64,000 nucleotides of DNA from Falsigemmobacter intermedius. Its GTDB lineage: Bacteria; Pseudomonadota; Alphaproteobacteria; Rhodobacterales; Rhodobacteraceae. Below are positions 37,791-46,719 of the stretch, one piece after another. The stretch is from the NCBI RefSeq assembly GCF_004054105.1, contig NZ_SBLC01000003.1, positions 1 through 64,000 on the forward strand, read 5' to 3'. The notes below the pieces were generated by a model, which did no database searches, was not told where the DNA came from, and saw only the letters and a program-made list of their open reading frames with translations. Each line of letters opens with the position of its first letter. Within the stretch, counting starts at the first letter, position 1. The translations under genes and the position numbers were made by a program.

Positions 37791-37817
37791 GCATATTCAG
37801 GGCAACGCATATTCAGG
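37791..37817. repeat. Direct repeat GCATATTCAGG x2 upstream of the VOC gene
   Basis: Two exact 11-base copies at 37791-37801 and 37807-37817 with a 5-base spacer, so a 16-base period. They lie 35 bases before the VOC start and 44 bases after the palindrome. They may be regulator binding sites within the transcript leader or promoter. Confidence 0.55.
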
Positions 37818-37851
37818 CCCGGGCGTTGGTCCCAGGGCATGGGAGACCGAA

Positions 37852-38685
37852 ATGAGCAATCCGACCGGAAGCAGCCTTCACATGGGGCGCGTCGCCCTGA
37901 CCGTCCGCGATCTGGACAAAGTGGGACGTTACTACGAAGAGGTGATCGGCCTTCACCCGATGGGCCGGGATGGCGAGACGGCTCGGTATGGTGCGGGATC
38001 CGAGGTTCTGCTCGAATTGCGCCAGGATCGAGCAGAAAGGCAGCGCAGCGCAAGAGAGGCCGGGCTTTTCCACACGGCCTTCCTGCTGCCCTCGCGTGCG
38101 GATCTCGGGGCCTGGGTGAAACAGGCGATTGCGCAGCAGGCTCCGGTCAGCGGCGTTGCCGATCACCTCGTCTCGGAAGCCATCTATCTCAATGATCCCG
38201 AAGGCAACGGCATTGAGATTTACATCGACCGGCCCCGGGATCAATGGTCCTGGAAAGACGGTCTGGTCGAAATGTCGAGCGATCCGCTCGATATCGAGGG
38301 CATCGTGAAATCGGCAGGCTCTGTAAAATGGCAGGGTGTCCCTGAAGGGTCGGTGGTGGGCCATGTGCATCTTCAGGTGGGCTCTGTGGCAGAGGCGCAG
38401 AAGTTCTACACCGGCGATCTGGGGCTTGATGTGACCTGCCATTACCCGGGCGCGGTCTTTATGGCGGCCGATGGCTATCACCACCATATCGCGGCCAATG
38501 TGTGGAACAGCCGCAATGCGGGGCCGCGCGACATGCCCTCAACGGGGCTTTCCGATATGGAAATCCGTGTCGATGCCGCCCGCGCGGTGGAACTGCGGCG
38601 CGCCGCCGGACTTAACGCTGAGAGCCCGCTTGGGTTTGAGCTGCGCGATCCCTGGAACACCCCCATCACCATCCGCGCGGTCTGA
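37852..38685 (+). CDS. VOC-family ring-cleavage-type protein (CatE-like)
   Basis: A 277-residue protein with two vicinal-oxygen-chelate modules (about residues 8-125 and 155-277). In the second, the likely metal ligands are the histidine in VVGHVHLQV, a histidine in YHHHIAANVW and the glutamate in GFELRDPWNTP. The layout fits the catechol-2,3-dioxygenase (CatE/YfiE) branch. ATG 37852 follows GGGAGACC; the longer frame from 37651 has no support. It is 17 bases from the hydroquinone reductase gene and in the same direction as a LysR regulator. A quinol or catechol substrate is inferred from that context. Confidence 0.8.
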   Translation: MSNPTGSSLHMGRVALTVRDLDKVGRYYEEVIGLHPMGRDGETARYGAGSEVLLELRQDRAERQRSAREAGLFHTAFLLPSRADLGAWVKQAIAQQAPVSGVADHLVSEAIYLNDPEGNGIEIYIDRPRDQWSWKDGLVEMSSDPLDIEGIVKSAGSVKWQGVPEGSVVGHVHLQVGSVAEAQKFYTGDLGLDVTCHYPGAVFMAADGYHHHIAANVWNSRNAGPRDMPSTGLSDMEIRVDAARAVELRRAAGLNAESPLGFELRDPWNTPITIRAV

Positions 38686-38702
38686 GACAGAGGAAGAGTG
38701 AC

Positions 38703-39671
38703 ATGCTGGTAAATGGCAAATGGACCGAAGACTGGCAGCCGGTTCAGGCGAAAGACGAGAAGGGGGGCTTTGTCCGTCAGGTCTCGGGCTTTCGCAACTG
38801 GGTCACGCCGGACGGGGCCGCAGGCCCCACCGGTGAGGGCGGCTTTGAAGCCGAGGCCGGACGCTATCACCTTTATGTGGCACTCATCTGTCCTTGGGCT
38901 TCGCGCACGCTGATCGCACGGCGCATGAAAGGCCTGACCGGGGTGGTGTCGGTCTCGGTGGTGGAGCCGGAACTCAGCCCCCAGGGCTGGCGCTTCGGGG
39001 AGGTGGAGGGGCCGCAGTTCACCGGGCCGGATCAGGTGAATGGTGCCACCTATATGCATGAGATCTACACCAAAGCCGATCCGGTCTTTTCCGGCCGTGC
39101 CACGGTCCCGGTGCTTTGGGATAAAAAGCGCGGCACCATCGTGAACAATGAATCCGCCGATATCCTGCGGATGTTCAACTCGGGTTTCGGTGATCTTGCC
39201 TCCGGACCGGACCTCTTCCCTGAGGATCTGCGCGAGGGGATTGAGGCGATCAATGCCGAGATCTACCCCGCGCTCAACAATGGTGTCTATCGCGCGGGCT
39301 TCGCCACCACTCAACTGGCTTATGAGGAGGCCTATGAAGGCGTTTTCGCCTGCCTCGATAAGCTGGAGGAGCGTCTGCACCGCACCGGCCCCTGGCTGAT
39401 GGGCACGCGCTTCACGGAGGCCGATGTGCGGCTCTTCGTGACCCTCGTGCGCTTTGATGCGGCCTATCACGGGCTTTTCAAATGCAACCGCCGCCGCATC
39501 GCGGATTATCCGGCGCTGCAGAGCTACCTTGAGCGCGCGATGAATATTCCCGGTGTGCGCGAGACGGTGAATATCGATCACGTCAAACGCGGATATTACT
39601 CGATCAAAACGCTGAACCCGAACGGGATCGTGCCAAAAGGTCCCGATCTGCCCTGGCTGCGCCGGGAGTAA
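38703..39671 (+). CDS. Glutathionyl-hydroquinone reductase (Xi-class GST)
   Basis: A 322-residue Xi-class glutathione transferase. The catalytic cysteine is C63 in ICPWASRTLIARRMKGL. The characteristic NNESADILRMFNSGF stretch and the C-terminal HGLFKCNRRRIADYPAL helix are present. Such enzymes reduce glutathionyl-hydroquinones back to hydroquinones using GSH. It lies 17 bases after the VOC gene, and the LysR gene follows three bases after its stop, so the three probably form one transcript for quinone handling. Confidence 0.9.
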   Translation: MLVNGKWTEDWQPVQAKDEKGGFVRQVSGFRNWVTPDGAAGPTGEGGFEAEAGRYHLYVALICPWASRTLIARRMKGLTGVVSVSVVEPELSPQGWRFGEVEGPQFTGPDQVNGATYMHEIYTKADPVFSGRATVPVLWDKKRGTIVNNESADILRMFNSGFGDLASGPDLFPEDLREGIEAINAEIYPALNNGVYRAGFATTQLAYEEAYEGVFACLDKLEERLHRTGPWLMGTRFTEADVRLFVTLVRFDAAYHGLFKCNRRRIADYPALQSYLERAMNIPGVRETVNIDHVKRGYYSIKTLNPNGIVPKGPDLPWLRRE

Positions 39672-39674
39672 GCC

Positions 39675-40574
39675 GTGGACCGCCTTGCCTGCGACCGCAT
39701 GTTTGTCTCGGTGCTCGATACGGGCAGTTTTGCAGCGGCCGCACGGCGGCTGCAGACCTCAACGGGGCAGGCCTCGCGCCTGGTGGCGCGGCTGGAGGCG
39801 GATCTGGGGGTGCAGCTTCTCAACCGCACTACGCGGGCGCTGGCCCCCACAGAGGCGGGGCAGGTCTATTATGAGCGCATGAAGGATCTTCTCGCCGAGA
39901 TGGAAGCGCTTGAGACCTCGGTGCGCAGCCAGTCGGGGCTGGCGGCCGGGCGGCTCAGGGTCTCGGCACCGGTGACCTTTGGCACGAGGCGGCTGGTGCC
40001 TTTGATGATGCGCTTTGCCGCGGACTACCCGGCGATCCGGCTGGACGTGCAGTTCTCGGACCGGGTGGTGAACCTCCTGGAAGAGGGCTTTGATCTGGCG
40101 GTTCGGGTCGGAATGGCCCCCGACAGCAGCCTGATTGCCCGCCGGCTTGGCGAGACGCGGCTGATCACTCTGGCCGCACCGGCCTATCTTGAGGCCCGGG
40201 GTCTGCCCGAGAGGCCCGAGGATCTGGCCGGGCATGATCTGATCCTCGACAGCAATATGCGCGACCCGACGCGCTGGAGCTTTCGCGGCGCAGAGCCTGT
40301 GGGGGTCACCGGACGGCTTCGCTTTTCCAATGCGGAGGCCTGCCTGACTGCGGCGCTTTCGGGCTTCGGCATCACACGCTTGCCGGATTTCGTCGCCGGA
40401 GAGGCGCTGGCCTCAGGCGCGCTGCGGGAAGTTCTGTCCGAGTTTGAGCCCGCGGCCATCCCCATCCACGTGGTCTGGCCGCCCGGCCGCCATCTGGCAG
40501 GCAAAGTCCGCGCGCTGGTGGATGCACTGGCCCAGGACTTCGGGCGCAGGGAAAATCCGACCTCTTCCTTGTGA
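39675..40574 (+). CDS. LysR-family transcriptional regulator
   Basis: A 299-residue regulator. The winged helix-turn-helix covers residues 5-65 (FVSVLDTGSFAAAARRLQTS then ASRLVARLEADLGVQLLNR), and the substrate-binding domain follows (LRVSAPVTFGTRRLVPL, DLAVRVGMAPDSSLIARRL). GTG 39675 is the start. Unusually for LysR it lies downstream of, and in the same direction as, its presumed targets. It may control the VOC/GST pair or the biosynthetic operon that starts 60 bases later. Confidence 0.9.
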   Translation: MDRLACDRMFVSVLDTGSFAAAARRLQTSTGQASRLVARLEADLGVQLLNRTTRALAPTEAGQVYYERMKDLLAEMEALETSVRSQSGLAAGRLRVSAPVTFGTRRLVPLMMRFAADYPAIRLDVQFSDRVVNLLEEGFDLAVRVGMAPDSSLIARRLGETRLITLAAPAYLEARGLPERPEDLAGHDLILDSNMRDPTRWSFRGAEPVGVTGRLRFSNAEACLTAALSGFGITRLPDFVAGEALASGALREVLSEFEPAAIPIHVVWPPGRHLAGKVRALVDALAQDFGRRENPTSSL

Positions 40575-40634
40575 GCCGGGGATTGCGTTGCTACATCAGT
40601 GGGGTAACGCGTTCGCAGGAAATGAGGTCAGCCC

Positions 40635-41612
40635 ATGCACATCACGCTTTGTGGCACGGGTTCGGCGCTGCCGCAGCGTCGCCTGACATCTTTCGAAATT
40701 GATGACCGCCTCGGCCGTCCTGCCGGATGGCTTGAGGGGGCCTGCGGGGTGCGCAGCCGCTATGAGGCGGGGCCGGGCGAAGATCAGATGACCCTCGCCG
40801 CCGGGGCGGCACGTCAGGCGCTCTCTGCGGCCGGCATCTCTGCAGCCGATCTCTCGCTGGTGATCGGTGCCTCGGCAGTGCCCTATCAGCCGCTGCCTGC
40901 CACGGCACCGCTGCTCGCCGGGCAGCTTGGCGTGGCAGAGGGGCAGGTCGCGGCCTTTGATGTGAACAGTTCCTGCCTGAGCTTTGTGACCGGTTTTGAG
41001 GTGGCCGCCCGGATGCTGGGGGCCGGGCAATACGGGCTCGTTTTCTCCTCTGAGCTGGCCTCACGTGCGCTTCCCTGGGCAGAAGCGCCTGAGGTGGCAG
41101 GGCTTTTCGGTGACGGCGCGGGGGCGGCCGTGCTGCGCGGCGGCGGATCGGGGCGGCTGGCGGCTGCGCTTTTGCGCAGCTACCCCTCGGGCTGGGAGGG
41201 CTGTTCGATCGGCTCAGGCGGCACGCGCTATGACTATCATCATGAAGGCGAAGATTTTGCCCGCAACGCGGTCTTCCGCATGGACGGGCGCGAGTTGTTC
41301 CGCCTGACCGTGCGGCATTTCGCAAGCTTCGTGAAGGATCTTCTGGACCTTGCGGGCTGGCGCGGGGGGCCCGATCTGGTGATCCCCCATCAGGCCAGTC
41401 CCGGCGGGCTGGCGCATATGATCCGTCTGACCGGTTTTGCGCCGGAGCGGGTGGTCGATGTGGCGGCGGATTACGGCAATCAGATCGCGGCCTCTATCCC
41501 GTTGGTGCTTGATCTTGCGCGGCGTGAGGGGCGGGTCAGCCCCGGCACGAAGGTGCTGATCCTCGGCACTTCGGCGGGGGTTTCTTTCGGCGGTCTGGCA
41601 CTGGAGATTTAA
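40635..41612 (+). CDS. KASIII-like condensing enzyme (thiolase superfamily)
   Basis: A 325-residue FabH/OleA-type enzyme. The catalytic triad is visible: C114 in VNSSCLSF, H252 in IPHQAS and N282 in YGNQIAAS. FGDGAGAAVL is also typical. It is not the housekeeping FabH, which sits in a plsX-fabH context; the neighbours here are a coupled set of tailoring enzymes. It would condense an acyl-CoA or acyl-ACP with malonyl-ACP or a second acyl group. ATG 40635 follows AGGAAATGAGG. It is first of the six-gene operon; the SDR gene starts after one base. Confidence 0.85.
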   Translation: MHITLCGTGSALPQRRLTSFEIDDRLGRPAGWLEGACGVRSRYEAGPGEDQMTLAAGAARQALSAAGISAADLSLVIGASAVPYQPLPATAPLLAGQLGVAEGQVAAFDVNSSCLSFVTGFEVAARMLGAGQYGLVFSSELASRALPWAEAPEVAGLFGDGAGAAVLRGGGSGRLAAALLRSYPSGWEGCSIGSGGTRYDYHHEGEDFARNAVFRMDGRELFRLTVRHFASFVKDLLDLAGWRGGPDLVIPHQASPGGLAHMIRLTGFAPERVVDVAADYGNQIAASIPLVLDLARREGRVSPGTKVLILGTSAGVSFGGLALEI

Positions 41613-41613
41613 G

Positions 41614-42585
41614 ATGCGCATCCTTGTCACCGGAGCGACCGGATTTTTAGGCGGCGCGCTGATCCGCAACCTCGCACGAGAGGGGCGCGGGGTGGTGGGA
41701 ACCGGGCGCAGCGGCGCGGCTTTGGCGGCGCTGCAGGCAGAGGGCATTCCTGCTCTCGCGGCAGATCTCTCACATCCCTCCTGCGTGGCGGCGTTGACGC
41801 TGGCAGGGCCTTTTGATGCAGTTGTGCATACGGCGGCGCTCTCCTCTCCCTTCGGGCCTCTGGAGGCGTTTCGCGCGGCCAATGTGACCGGCACCGTAAA
41901 TGCGCTGGCGGTGGCGCGGGCCTGTGCGGTGCGCCGCTTTGTGCAGATCTCAAGCCCTGCGGTCGGTTTTGCGCCGCGCGATCAGATCAACCTCTCAGAG
42001 ACCGCGCCGCTCCCCAAACCCATCAACCATTATGCCCGCACCAAGCGCGAGGCCGAAGACCTGGTCCTCGCCACCCCTGAGGTCGGTCCGGTCATTCTGC
42101 GCCCGCGCGGGATCTATGGCGCCGGGGATACCGCGCTTCTGCCCCGCCTTCTGAAGGTTGCGAAGAGCCGTCCGCTGCCGATGCTGCGGGGCGGAAATGC
42201 CGCCATCGATCTGACGCATGTGGATGACGTCATCTCTGCGATCCGCGCAGCCCTCGACGCGCCCGAGGCTGCAGAGGGCGCGGTTTATAACATCTCGGGC
42301 GGTGAGATGCTTTCGGTGGTTGATATCGTCGAGGCGGCCTGCGCGCGTTCCGGCTTTACGCCGCAGTGGCGGCCGCTGCCCTGGCGCGGGGCCATGGCTG
42401 TGGCCCGGATCGTTGAGTTCATAGCGCGCTTTCGCGGGTATGAGCCGATGATCACGCCCTATTCGCTGGCGCTTTTTGCTTTTCGGCAAAGTCTCGATCT
42501 CAGCCGCGCGCGCGAGGCGCTGGGCTGGCAGCCGCAGATCTCTTTCGAGGAAGGACTGCGGCGCACCTTCGGACATGCGCCATGA
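41614..42585 (+). CDS. Extended SDR / NAD(P)-dependent epimerase-like oxidoreductase
   Basis: A 323-residue Rossmann-fold oxidoreductase. The cofactor loop is VTGATGFLGGALI and the catalytic pair is Y140-x3-K144 (HYARTK), with the serine near 113-114 (QISSP). It resembles the 3-beta-hydroxysteroid-dehydrogenase-like and OleD-like group that reduces beta-keto products. Directly after a condensing enzyme this is a logical second step. It overlaps the hydrolase gene by 4 bases (ATGA). Confidence 0.85.
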   Translation: MRILVTGATGFLGGALIRNLAREGRGVVGTGRSGAALAALQAEGIPALAADLSHPSCVAALTLAGPFDAVVHTAALSSPFGPLEAFRAANVTGTVNALAVARACAVRRFVQISSPAVGFAPRDQINLSETAPLPKPINHYARTKREAEDLVLATPEVGPVILRPRGIYGAGDTALLPRLLKVAKSRPLPMLRGGNAAIDLTHVDDVISAIRAALDAPEAAEGAVYNISGGEMLSVVDIVEAACARSGFTPQWRPLPWRGAMAVARIVEFIARFRGYEPMITPYSLALFAFRQSLDLSRAREALGWQPQISFEEGLRRTFGHAP

Positions 42586-43382
42586 TCCCGGTTTTTGCCA
42601 ACAGCGCCTTTGTGCCGGTGCGCCGCTTCCTCGTGCAGCGCGGCGGGGGCTTTTCCAGACTGCGGCTTAAGGTGCGCTACGGGCTTTTTCGTCACCCCGA
42701 AGCGGGGCCGGTGCTGATTGACACCGGTTACAGCTATGCGGTCACCGAAGGGGCCGGGCGCTCCCTGCCACTGAAGCTTTATGCCCGCGCTTTGCAGATT
42801 ACTCCGGACGCGCAGCCGGTGGATTTTCTTGCCCGTCAGGGCCTGCGGCCTGCCGATATCAAAGTGGTGATCGTGACGCATTATCATGCCGATCACATCT
42901 CGGGGCTGGGGCTGTTTCCAAGGGCGCGGGTGATTGGCCATGGCGGTGCTCTGCGGGCGATCCGGGCGGCAGGCACCCTTGGAAATCTGCGCCACGGCGT
43001 CTTTCCGGAACTGCTGCCCGAAGATCTTGAAAGCCGCCTGACCGAGGTGGAGAGCCTGCCGCTGCGCGAAAGCCCGCCCTCGGGCCGCGATCTCTTTGGC
43101 GATGGTTCGGTGCTGGCCGTGGCACTGCCCGGACATGCTGAGGGACATTTCGGCCTCTGGTTTGCGCAGGCAAAGCTTCTTTACGCTGTCGATACCGAAT
43201 GGGTGAAACAGGCCCTCTCACCGGGCGGCACCCCACCTGTGACATCCTCTCTGGTGGCAAGTGACACAACCTCTGCCGCCGACAGCCGCCGCTTTGTGCG
43301 CGAGGCGGAGGCGCGGGGGGCGAAAATCGTGCTCTGTCACGACCCTGCACCCACGCCCTTTGATGAGGGAGAGCCCGCATGA
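42582..43382 (+). CDS. Metallo-beta-lactamase-fold hydrolase
   Basis: A 266-residue MBL-fold protein. The metal motif HxHxDH is at residues 100-105 (THYHADHISGL), with further expected ligands in LPGHAEGHFG and VDTEW. It could be a lactonase, thioesterase or quorum-signal hydrolase. In this operon a role in releasing or opening an acyl intermediate is plausible but unproven. It overlaps both neighbours by 4 bases. Confidence 0.85.
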   Translation: MIPVFANSAFVPVRRFLVQRGGGFSRLRLKVRYGLFRHPEAGPVLIDTGYSYAVTEGAGRSLPLKLYARALQITPDAQPVDFLARQGLRPADIKVVIVTHYHADHISGLGLFPRARVIGHGGALRAIRAAGTLGNLRHGVFPELLPEDLESRLTEVESLPLRESPPSGRDLFGDGSVLAVALPGHAEGHFGLWFAQAKLLYAVDTEWVKQALSPGGTPPVTSSLVASDTTSAADSRRFVREAEARGAKIVLCHDPAPTPFDEGEPA

Positions 43383-44626
43383 AGCTCACCGAGGCGCTGA
43401 GCAGTTTCGCCACGGCCCGCCTTGCGGCTTCGCCGAAGGTAAGCCGGGCGCGCTTTGAGGCCTGGCAGGCCCGGGCCCTCTCACGCTGGCTGGCCCGGGA
43501 TGTGATCCAGGTGGCGGCTTACAGGGTTGGTGCGGCGCGGCTTCAGGATCTGCCGGTCATGGATAAGACGCGGCTGATGGCGGATTTCGCAGCTTTCAAC
43601 CGCCCCGGCATCTCTGCGGAAGAGGTGGCGCAGGCGCTGCAGCAGGACTGCCGGATCGGAAGCCACACCGTCGGGGCCAGCACCGGGACCAGCGGAAATC
43701 GCGGATTTTTCGTGATCTCGGATGCCGAGCGTTATCGCTGGCTTGGGAGCCTCCTGGGCAAGGCGATCCCGGATCTTCTGCTCTCACGGGTGCGGGTGGC
43801 GGTGATTTTGCCGCAAAACACCCGCCTTTACGACGCCGCACGAAAGACCCGGCGCATTGAGTTGCGGTTTTTTGATATCACCGAGGGACCGGAGACCTTC
43901 GTTGACGCGCTCGAGGCTTTTGCCCCCGATGTGCTCGTGGCCCCGCCGCGCCTGCTCAGCTGGCTGGCAGCGCGGCAAAGCCCGCTCCGCCCGCGGCGGA
44001 TCTTTTCGGCAGCAGAAACCCTTGATCTGCAGGAGCGCGCGGCGATTGAGGCCTGGTCAGGTCAGCCGCTGCGGCAGATCTATATGGCGACCGAGGGGCT
44101 TCTGGGCGTCTCCTGTGCGCATGGCGGGCTGCATCTGGCAGAAGATTCGGTGTTTTTCGAATTTGAGCCGGTGGGCGACGATCTGGTCAGCCCGCTGATC
44201 ACCAGTTTCCGCCGTGAGACGCAGATCATGGCCCGCTACCGGATGAATGATCTGCTGCGCCTCTCGGACAGCCCCTGCGCCTGCGGCTCGCCGCTGCGGC
44301 TCGTCAGTGAAGTGGTGGGGCGGCGCGACGATTGCTTTGAGATTGAAGGCCGCCTGATCACGCCCGATGCGCTGCGCAATGCCGTGGTGAAAGCCGATCC
44401 GCGCATCACCGACTACCGGGTGATCCGCACAGGCGCGCAGGTGATCCGGCTGGTGCTTCCCCCCGATCTGCCCGATGAGGCTGCGGCGCGGGCGCTGGCG
44501 GCGCTGCGGGAGTATGTCTCGGGCCGGGGGCTGTCGGTCGGCGTGGTGCTGCTGCGCGAGCCGCTGGTCTTTGATCCCTCGCGCAAGCTGCGCCGGATTG
44601 AGAACCGCGTGAAGGCGCGCGGATGA
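43379..44626 (+). CDS. CoF-synthetase/PaaK-like adenylate-forming enzyme
   Basis: A 415-residue member of the adenylate-forming superfamily, similar to F390 synthetase and phenylacetate-CoA ligase. The nucleotide loop is GASTGTSGNRGFF, the IYMATEGLLGVSC stretch corresponds to the acyl-binding A5 region, and CACGSPLRLVSEVVGRRDD to the C-terminal hinge. It would activate an acid as an acyl-adenylate. It overlaps the hydrolase gene before it and the GNAT-like gene after it by 4 bases each. The acid substrate is not known. Confidence 0.82.
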   Translation: MKLTEALSSFATARLAASPKVSRARFEAWQARALSRWLARDVIQVAAYRVGAARLQDLPVMDKTRLMADFAAFNRPGISAEEVAQALQQDCRIGSHTVGASTGTSGNRGFFVISDAERYRWLGSLLGKAIPDLLLSRVRVAVILPQNTRLYDAARKTRRIELRFFDITEGPETFVDALEAFAPDVLVAPPRLLSWLAARQSPLRPRRIFSAAETLDLQERAAIEAWSGQPLRQIYMATEGLLGVSCAHGGLHLAEDSVFFEFEPVGDDLVSPLITSFRRETQIMARYRMNDLLRLSDSPCACGSPLRLVSEVVGRRDDCFEIEGRLITPDALRNAVVKADPRITDYRVIRTGAQVIRLVLPPDLPDEAAARALAALREYVSGRGLSVGVVLLREPLVFDPSRKLRRIENRVKARG

Positions 44627-45720
44627 GGGGTCTCGCGGCGGCTGATCCGGCACGGGCCGCTGCCTTTGTCGCGCTGATCAATGCCCATCCTATCGAGGAT
44701 CTGATCGCGGGTCTGACCACACGGATGTCGCTTTTCGACCCGGACGGGGCCGCCTTTCCGCTGACGCTGAACGATCGGGGCGAGGCGGGCAACTGCTATA
44801 TCTGCCGCCCCTCTGCGGCCTATATCGATTATGCGCTGGAGGAGATCCGCCACTTCGCCCGTCAGCCGCTGTTGCAGCGCAGTATGGCGGGGCTGATCCG
44901 CGCCTGCCGCCCGCTGTTGCGCGCCAGCGGTCTCGATCATCAGGTGCAGATCAACAACTGGCTCTTTTCGACCAATCCCGTCCCCGCGCTGGGGGGCGCG
45001 CAGGCGCGGCTGATCCGCGACAGGCTTTGCGCCGCTTATCCCGACAGGGCGCTGGTGATCCGCTCGCTCAATGAGGTGGCGGATGGGGAGAGCATGGCAG
45101 CACTTCGTGAGGCCGGGTTTCAAATGCTGCCGGCGCGGCGGATCTGGCTTTACGACGGGTGCAGCCCCGCGCGGTCCCGCGACATCCGGCGCGATGAGGC
45201 TTTGCTGCGCGATGGCGCATTTGAGACGGTCACAGAGTTCTCCGCGCAGGAGTATGACGCAGCAGCACAGCTTTACGGCCAGCTTTATCTGCACAAATAC
45301 ACCCCCCTCAATCCGCAGTACCAGGGGCTGTTCCTGAGCGAGATGCACCGCGCGGGGCTGCTGGATCTGATCGCCCTGCGTGGCCCGGAGGGGGATCTGG
45401 TCGCGGTGACGGGGCTCTTTGAGAGCGGCCTGACCCTGACGCAGCCCGTGGTCGGCTATGACACCACGCGTCCGGAGGCGGAGGGGCTTTATCGCCGGAT
45501 GATGGCGCTCTCGCGGCAGCGCGCGGAAGATGCGGGGCGGTTTTTTAATATGAGCGCGGGGGCGGCCGGGTTTAAGAAAAACCGCCGCGCGCAGCCGGTC
45601 ATCGAATATACCGCGGTCTATACCGGCCATCTGCCTGCGGTTCAGCGCCGCGCCACCTCCGTTATTGCCGGGGTTCTGACCCGGCTTGGGATACCGCTTT
45701 TGCAAAGGTTTGATTTATGA
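44623..45720 (+). CDS. GNAT-like acyltransferase-type protein of the biosynthetic operon
   Basis: A 365-residue protein. I see no strong family motif in the first 180 residues. The second half (YLHKYTPLNPQYQGLFLSEM and LVAVTGLFESG) resembles GNAT-fold acyltransferases that act on amines. It overlaps both neighbouring genes by 4 bases, so it belongs to the operon. An acyl transfer from the activated acid to an amine would fit but is inference. Confidence 0.65.
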   Translation: MRGLAAADPARAAAFVALINAHPIEDLIAGLTTRMSLFDPDGAAFPLTLNDRGEAGNCYICRPSAAYIDYALEEIRHFARQPLLQRSMAGLIRACRPLLRASGLDHQVQINNWLFSTNPVPALGGAQARLIRDRLCAAYPDRALVIRSLNEVADGESMAALREAGFQMLPARRIWLYDGCSPARSRDIRRDEALLRDGAFETVTEFSAQEYDAAAQLYGQLYLHKYTPLNPQYQGLFLSEMHRAGLLDLIALRGPEGDLVAVTGLFESGLTLTQPVVGYDTTRPEAEGLYRRMMALSRQRAEDAGRFFNMSAGAAGFKKNRRAQPVIEYTAVYTGHLPAVQRRATSVIAGVLTRLGIPLLQRFDL

Positions 45721-46700
45721 CGACGGATCCGGGCCATTGGGTGGCTCTCGCGCGTTCAGCCGATCTGGGCGCAAAGCCGCTGCGGGTGATGTGGGAGGGG
45801 GAGCCCCTGGTTCTTTTTCGCAGTGCAAAGGGCGTGGCCGCGTTGACCGATCGCTGCCCGCACCGCTTTGTGGAACTCTCAAAGGGGAAGGTGGTCGAGG
45901 GTGAGATCGAATGCCCCTATCACGGCTGGCGCTTTGGCGGTGACGGGGCCTGCACCGCGATCCCCGGTCTTTGTGAGGCGCTGCCGCCGCTGCGGGTCCG
46001 TCGCTTTCGGGCGGTTGAACATGAGGGCGCGATCTTTGTGGCCTCCGGCACGCCTGAGGGGCAGCCCTACAGCCACTGCCTCGCGGGTCAGAAGATCGTC
46101 ACCCGGGTGGTGCGCAGTTCCACCCGCTCGACGCTGATTGATGCGGCTGAAAATATTCTGGATGCGACCCATACCCATTTCACCCATAAAGGCGTGCTGC
46201 GCGGCCTTTCGGCAAAGCGCTACCGCGTGAAGGTTGAGGTGACCGGCGGTCCGGGCTGGGTCGAGGCCAGCTATGAGGGCGAGGAGGAGCAGCACGGGCT
46301 GATCTCCAAGCTGCTCGAAGGTGCGCGGATGAAAACCGTGGGGCGCTTTCTTGCGCCGGGGATTGCCGAGCTGGAATACTGGGGGCCGAAGGGCATGGTG
46401 CTGGCGACCTCGTTTCACCTGCGCCAGGCGGATGCCGATACCGTGGAAGGTGTGGGCTGGCTGGCCGGCCCGCATCAGGGCGGGCTTGGTCATCTGAAGG
46501 CTTTGTTCTTTAAACCGCTTTTCCGGGTCGCGCTGGAGCAGGACCGCCGTGTCCTCGCCTCTGCGCGGGCCAATGCCGTGCCGGGGCAAAAACCGGTGAT
46601 CGGTCCGCTGGATTTCCTGCGCCGCGATATCGCAAAGATCCTCGACGGAGAGATGCCGACCGCCGCCGCCGCACCGAGGGTGCATTACATCGAACTGTAA
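45717..46700 (+). CDS. Rieske-type ring-hydroxylating or oxygenase subunit
   Basis: A 327-residue Rieske non-heme iron oxygenase. The 2Fe-2S ligands are C47, H49, C66 and H69 (CPHR and CPYHGW). The mononuclear iron site is suggested by AAENILDATHTHFTHKG (two histidines and an aspartate nearby). It lacks an associated ferredoxin or reductase in the window, so electrons must come from elsewhere. It is last in the operon and faces the convergent ATP-grasp gene after only 19 bases. Confidence 0.87.
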   Translation: MTTDPGHWVALARSADLGAKPLRVMWEGEPLVLFRSAKGVAALTDRCPHRFVELSKGKVVEGEIECPYHGWRFGGDGACTAIPGLCEALPPLRVRRFRAVEHEGAIFVASGTPEGQPYSHCLAGQKIVTRVVRSSTRSTLIDAAENILDATHTHFTHKGVLRGLSAKRYRVKVEVTGGPGWVEASYEGEEEQHGLISKLLEGARMKTVGRFLAPGIAELEYWGPKGMVLATSFHLRQADADTVEGVGWLAGPHQGGLGHLKALFFKPLFRVALEQDRRVLASARANAVPGQKPVIGPLDFLRRDIAKILDGEMPTAAAAPRVHYIEL

Positions 46701-46719
46701 GCCGGGACCGGCGGGGCCC

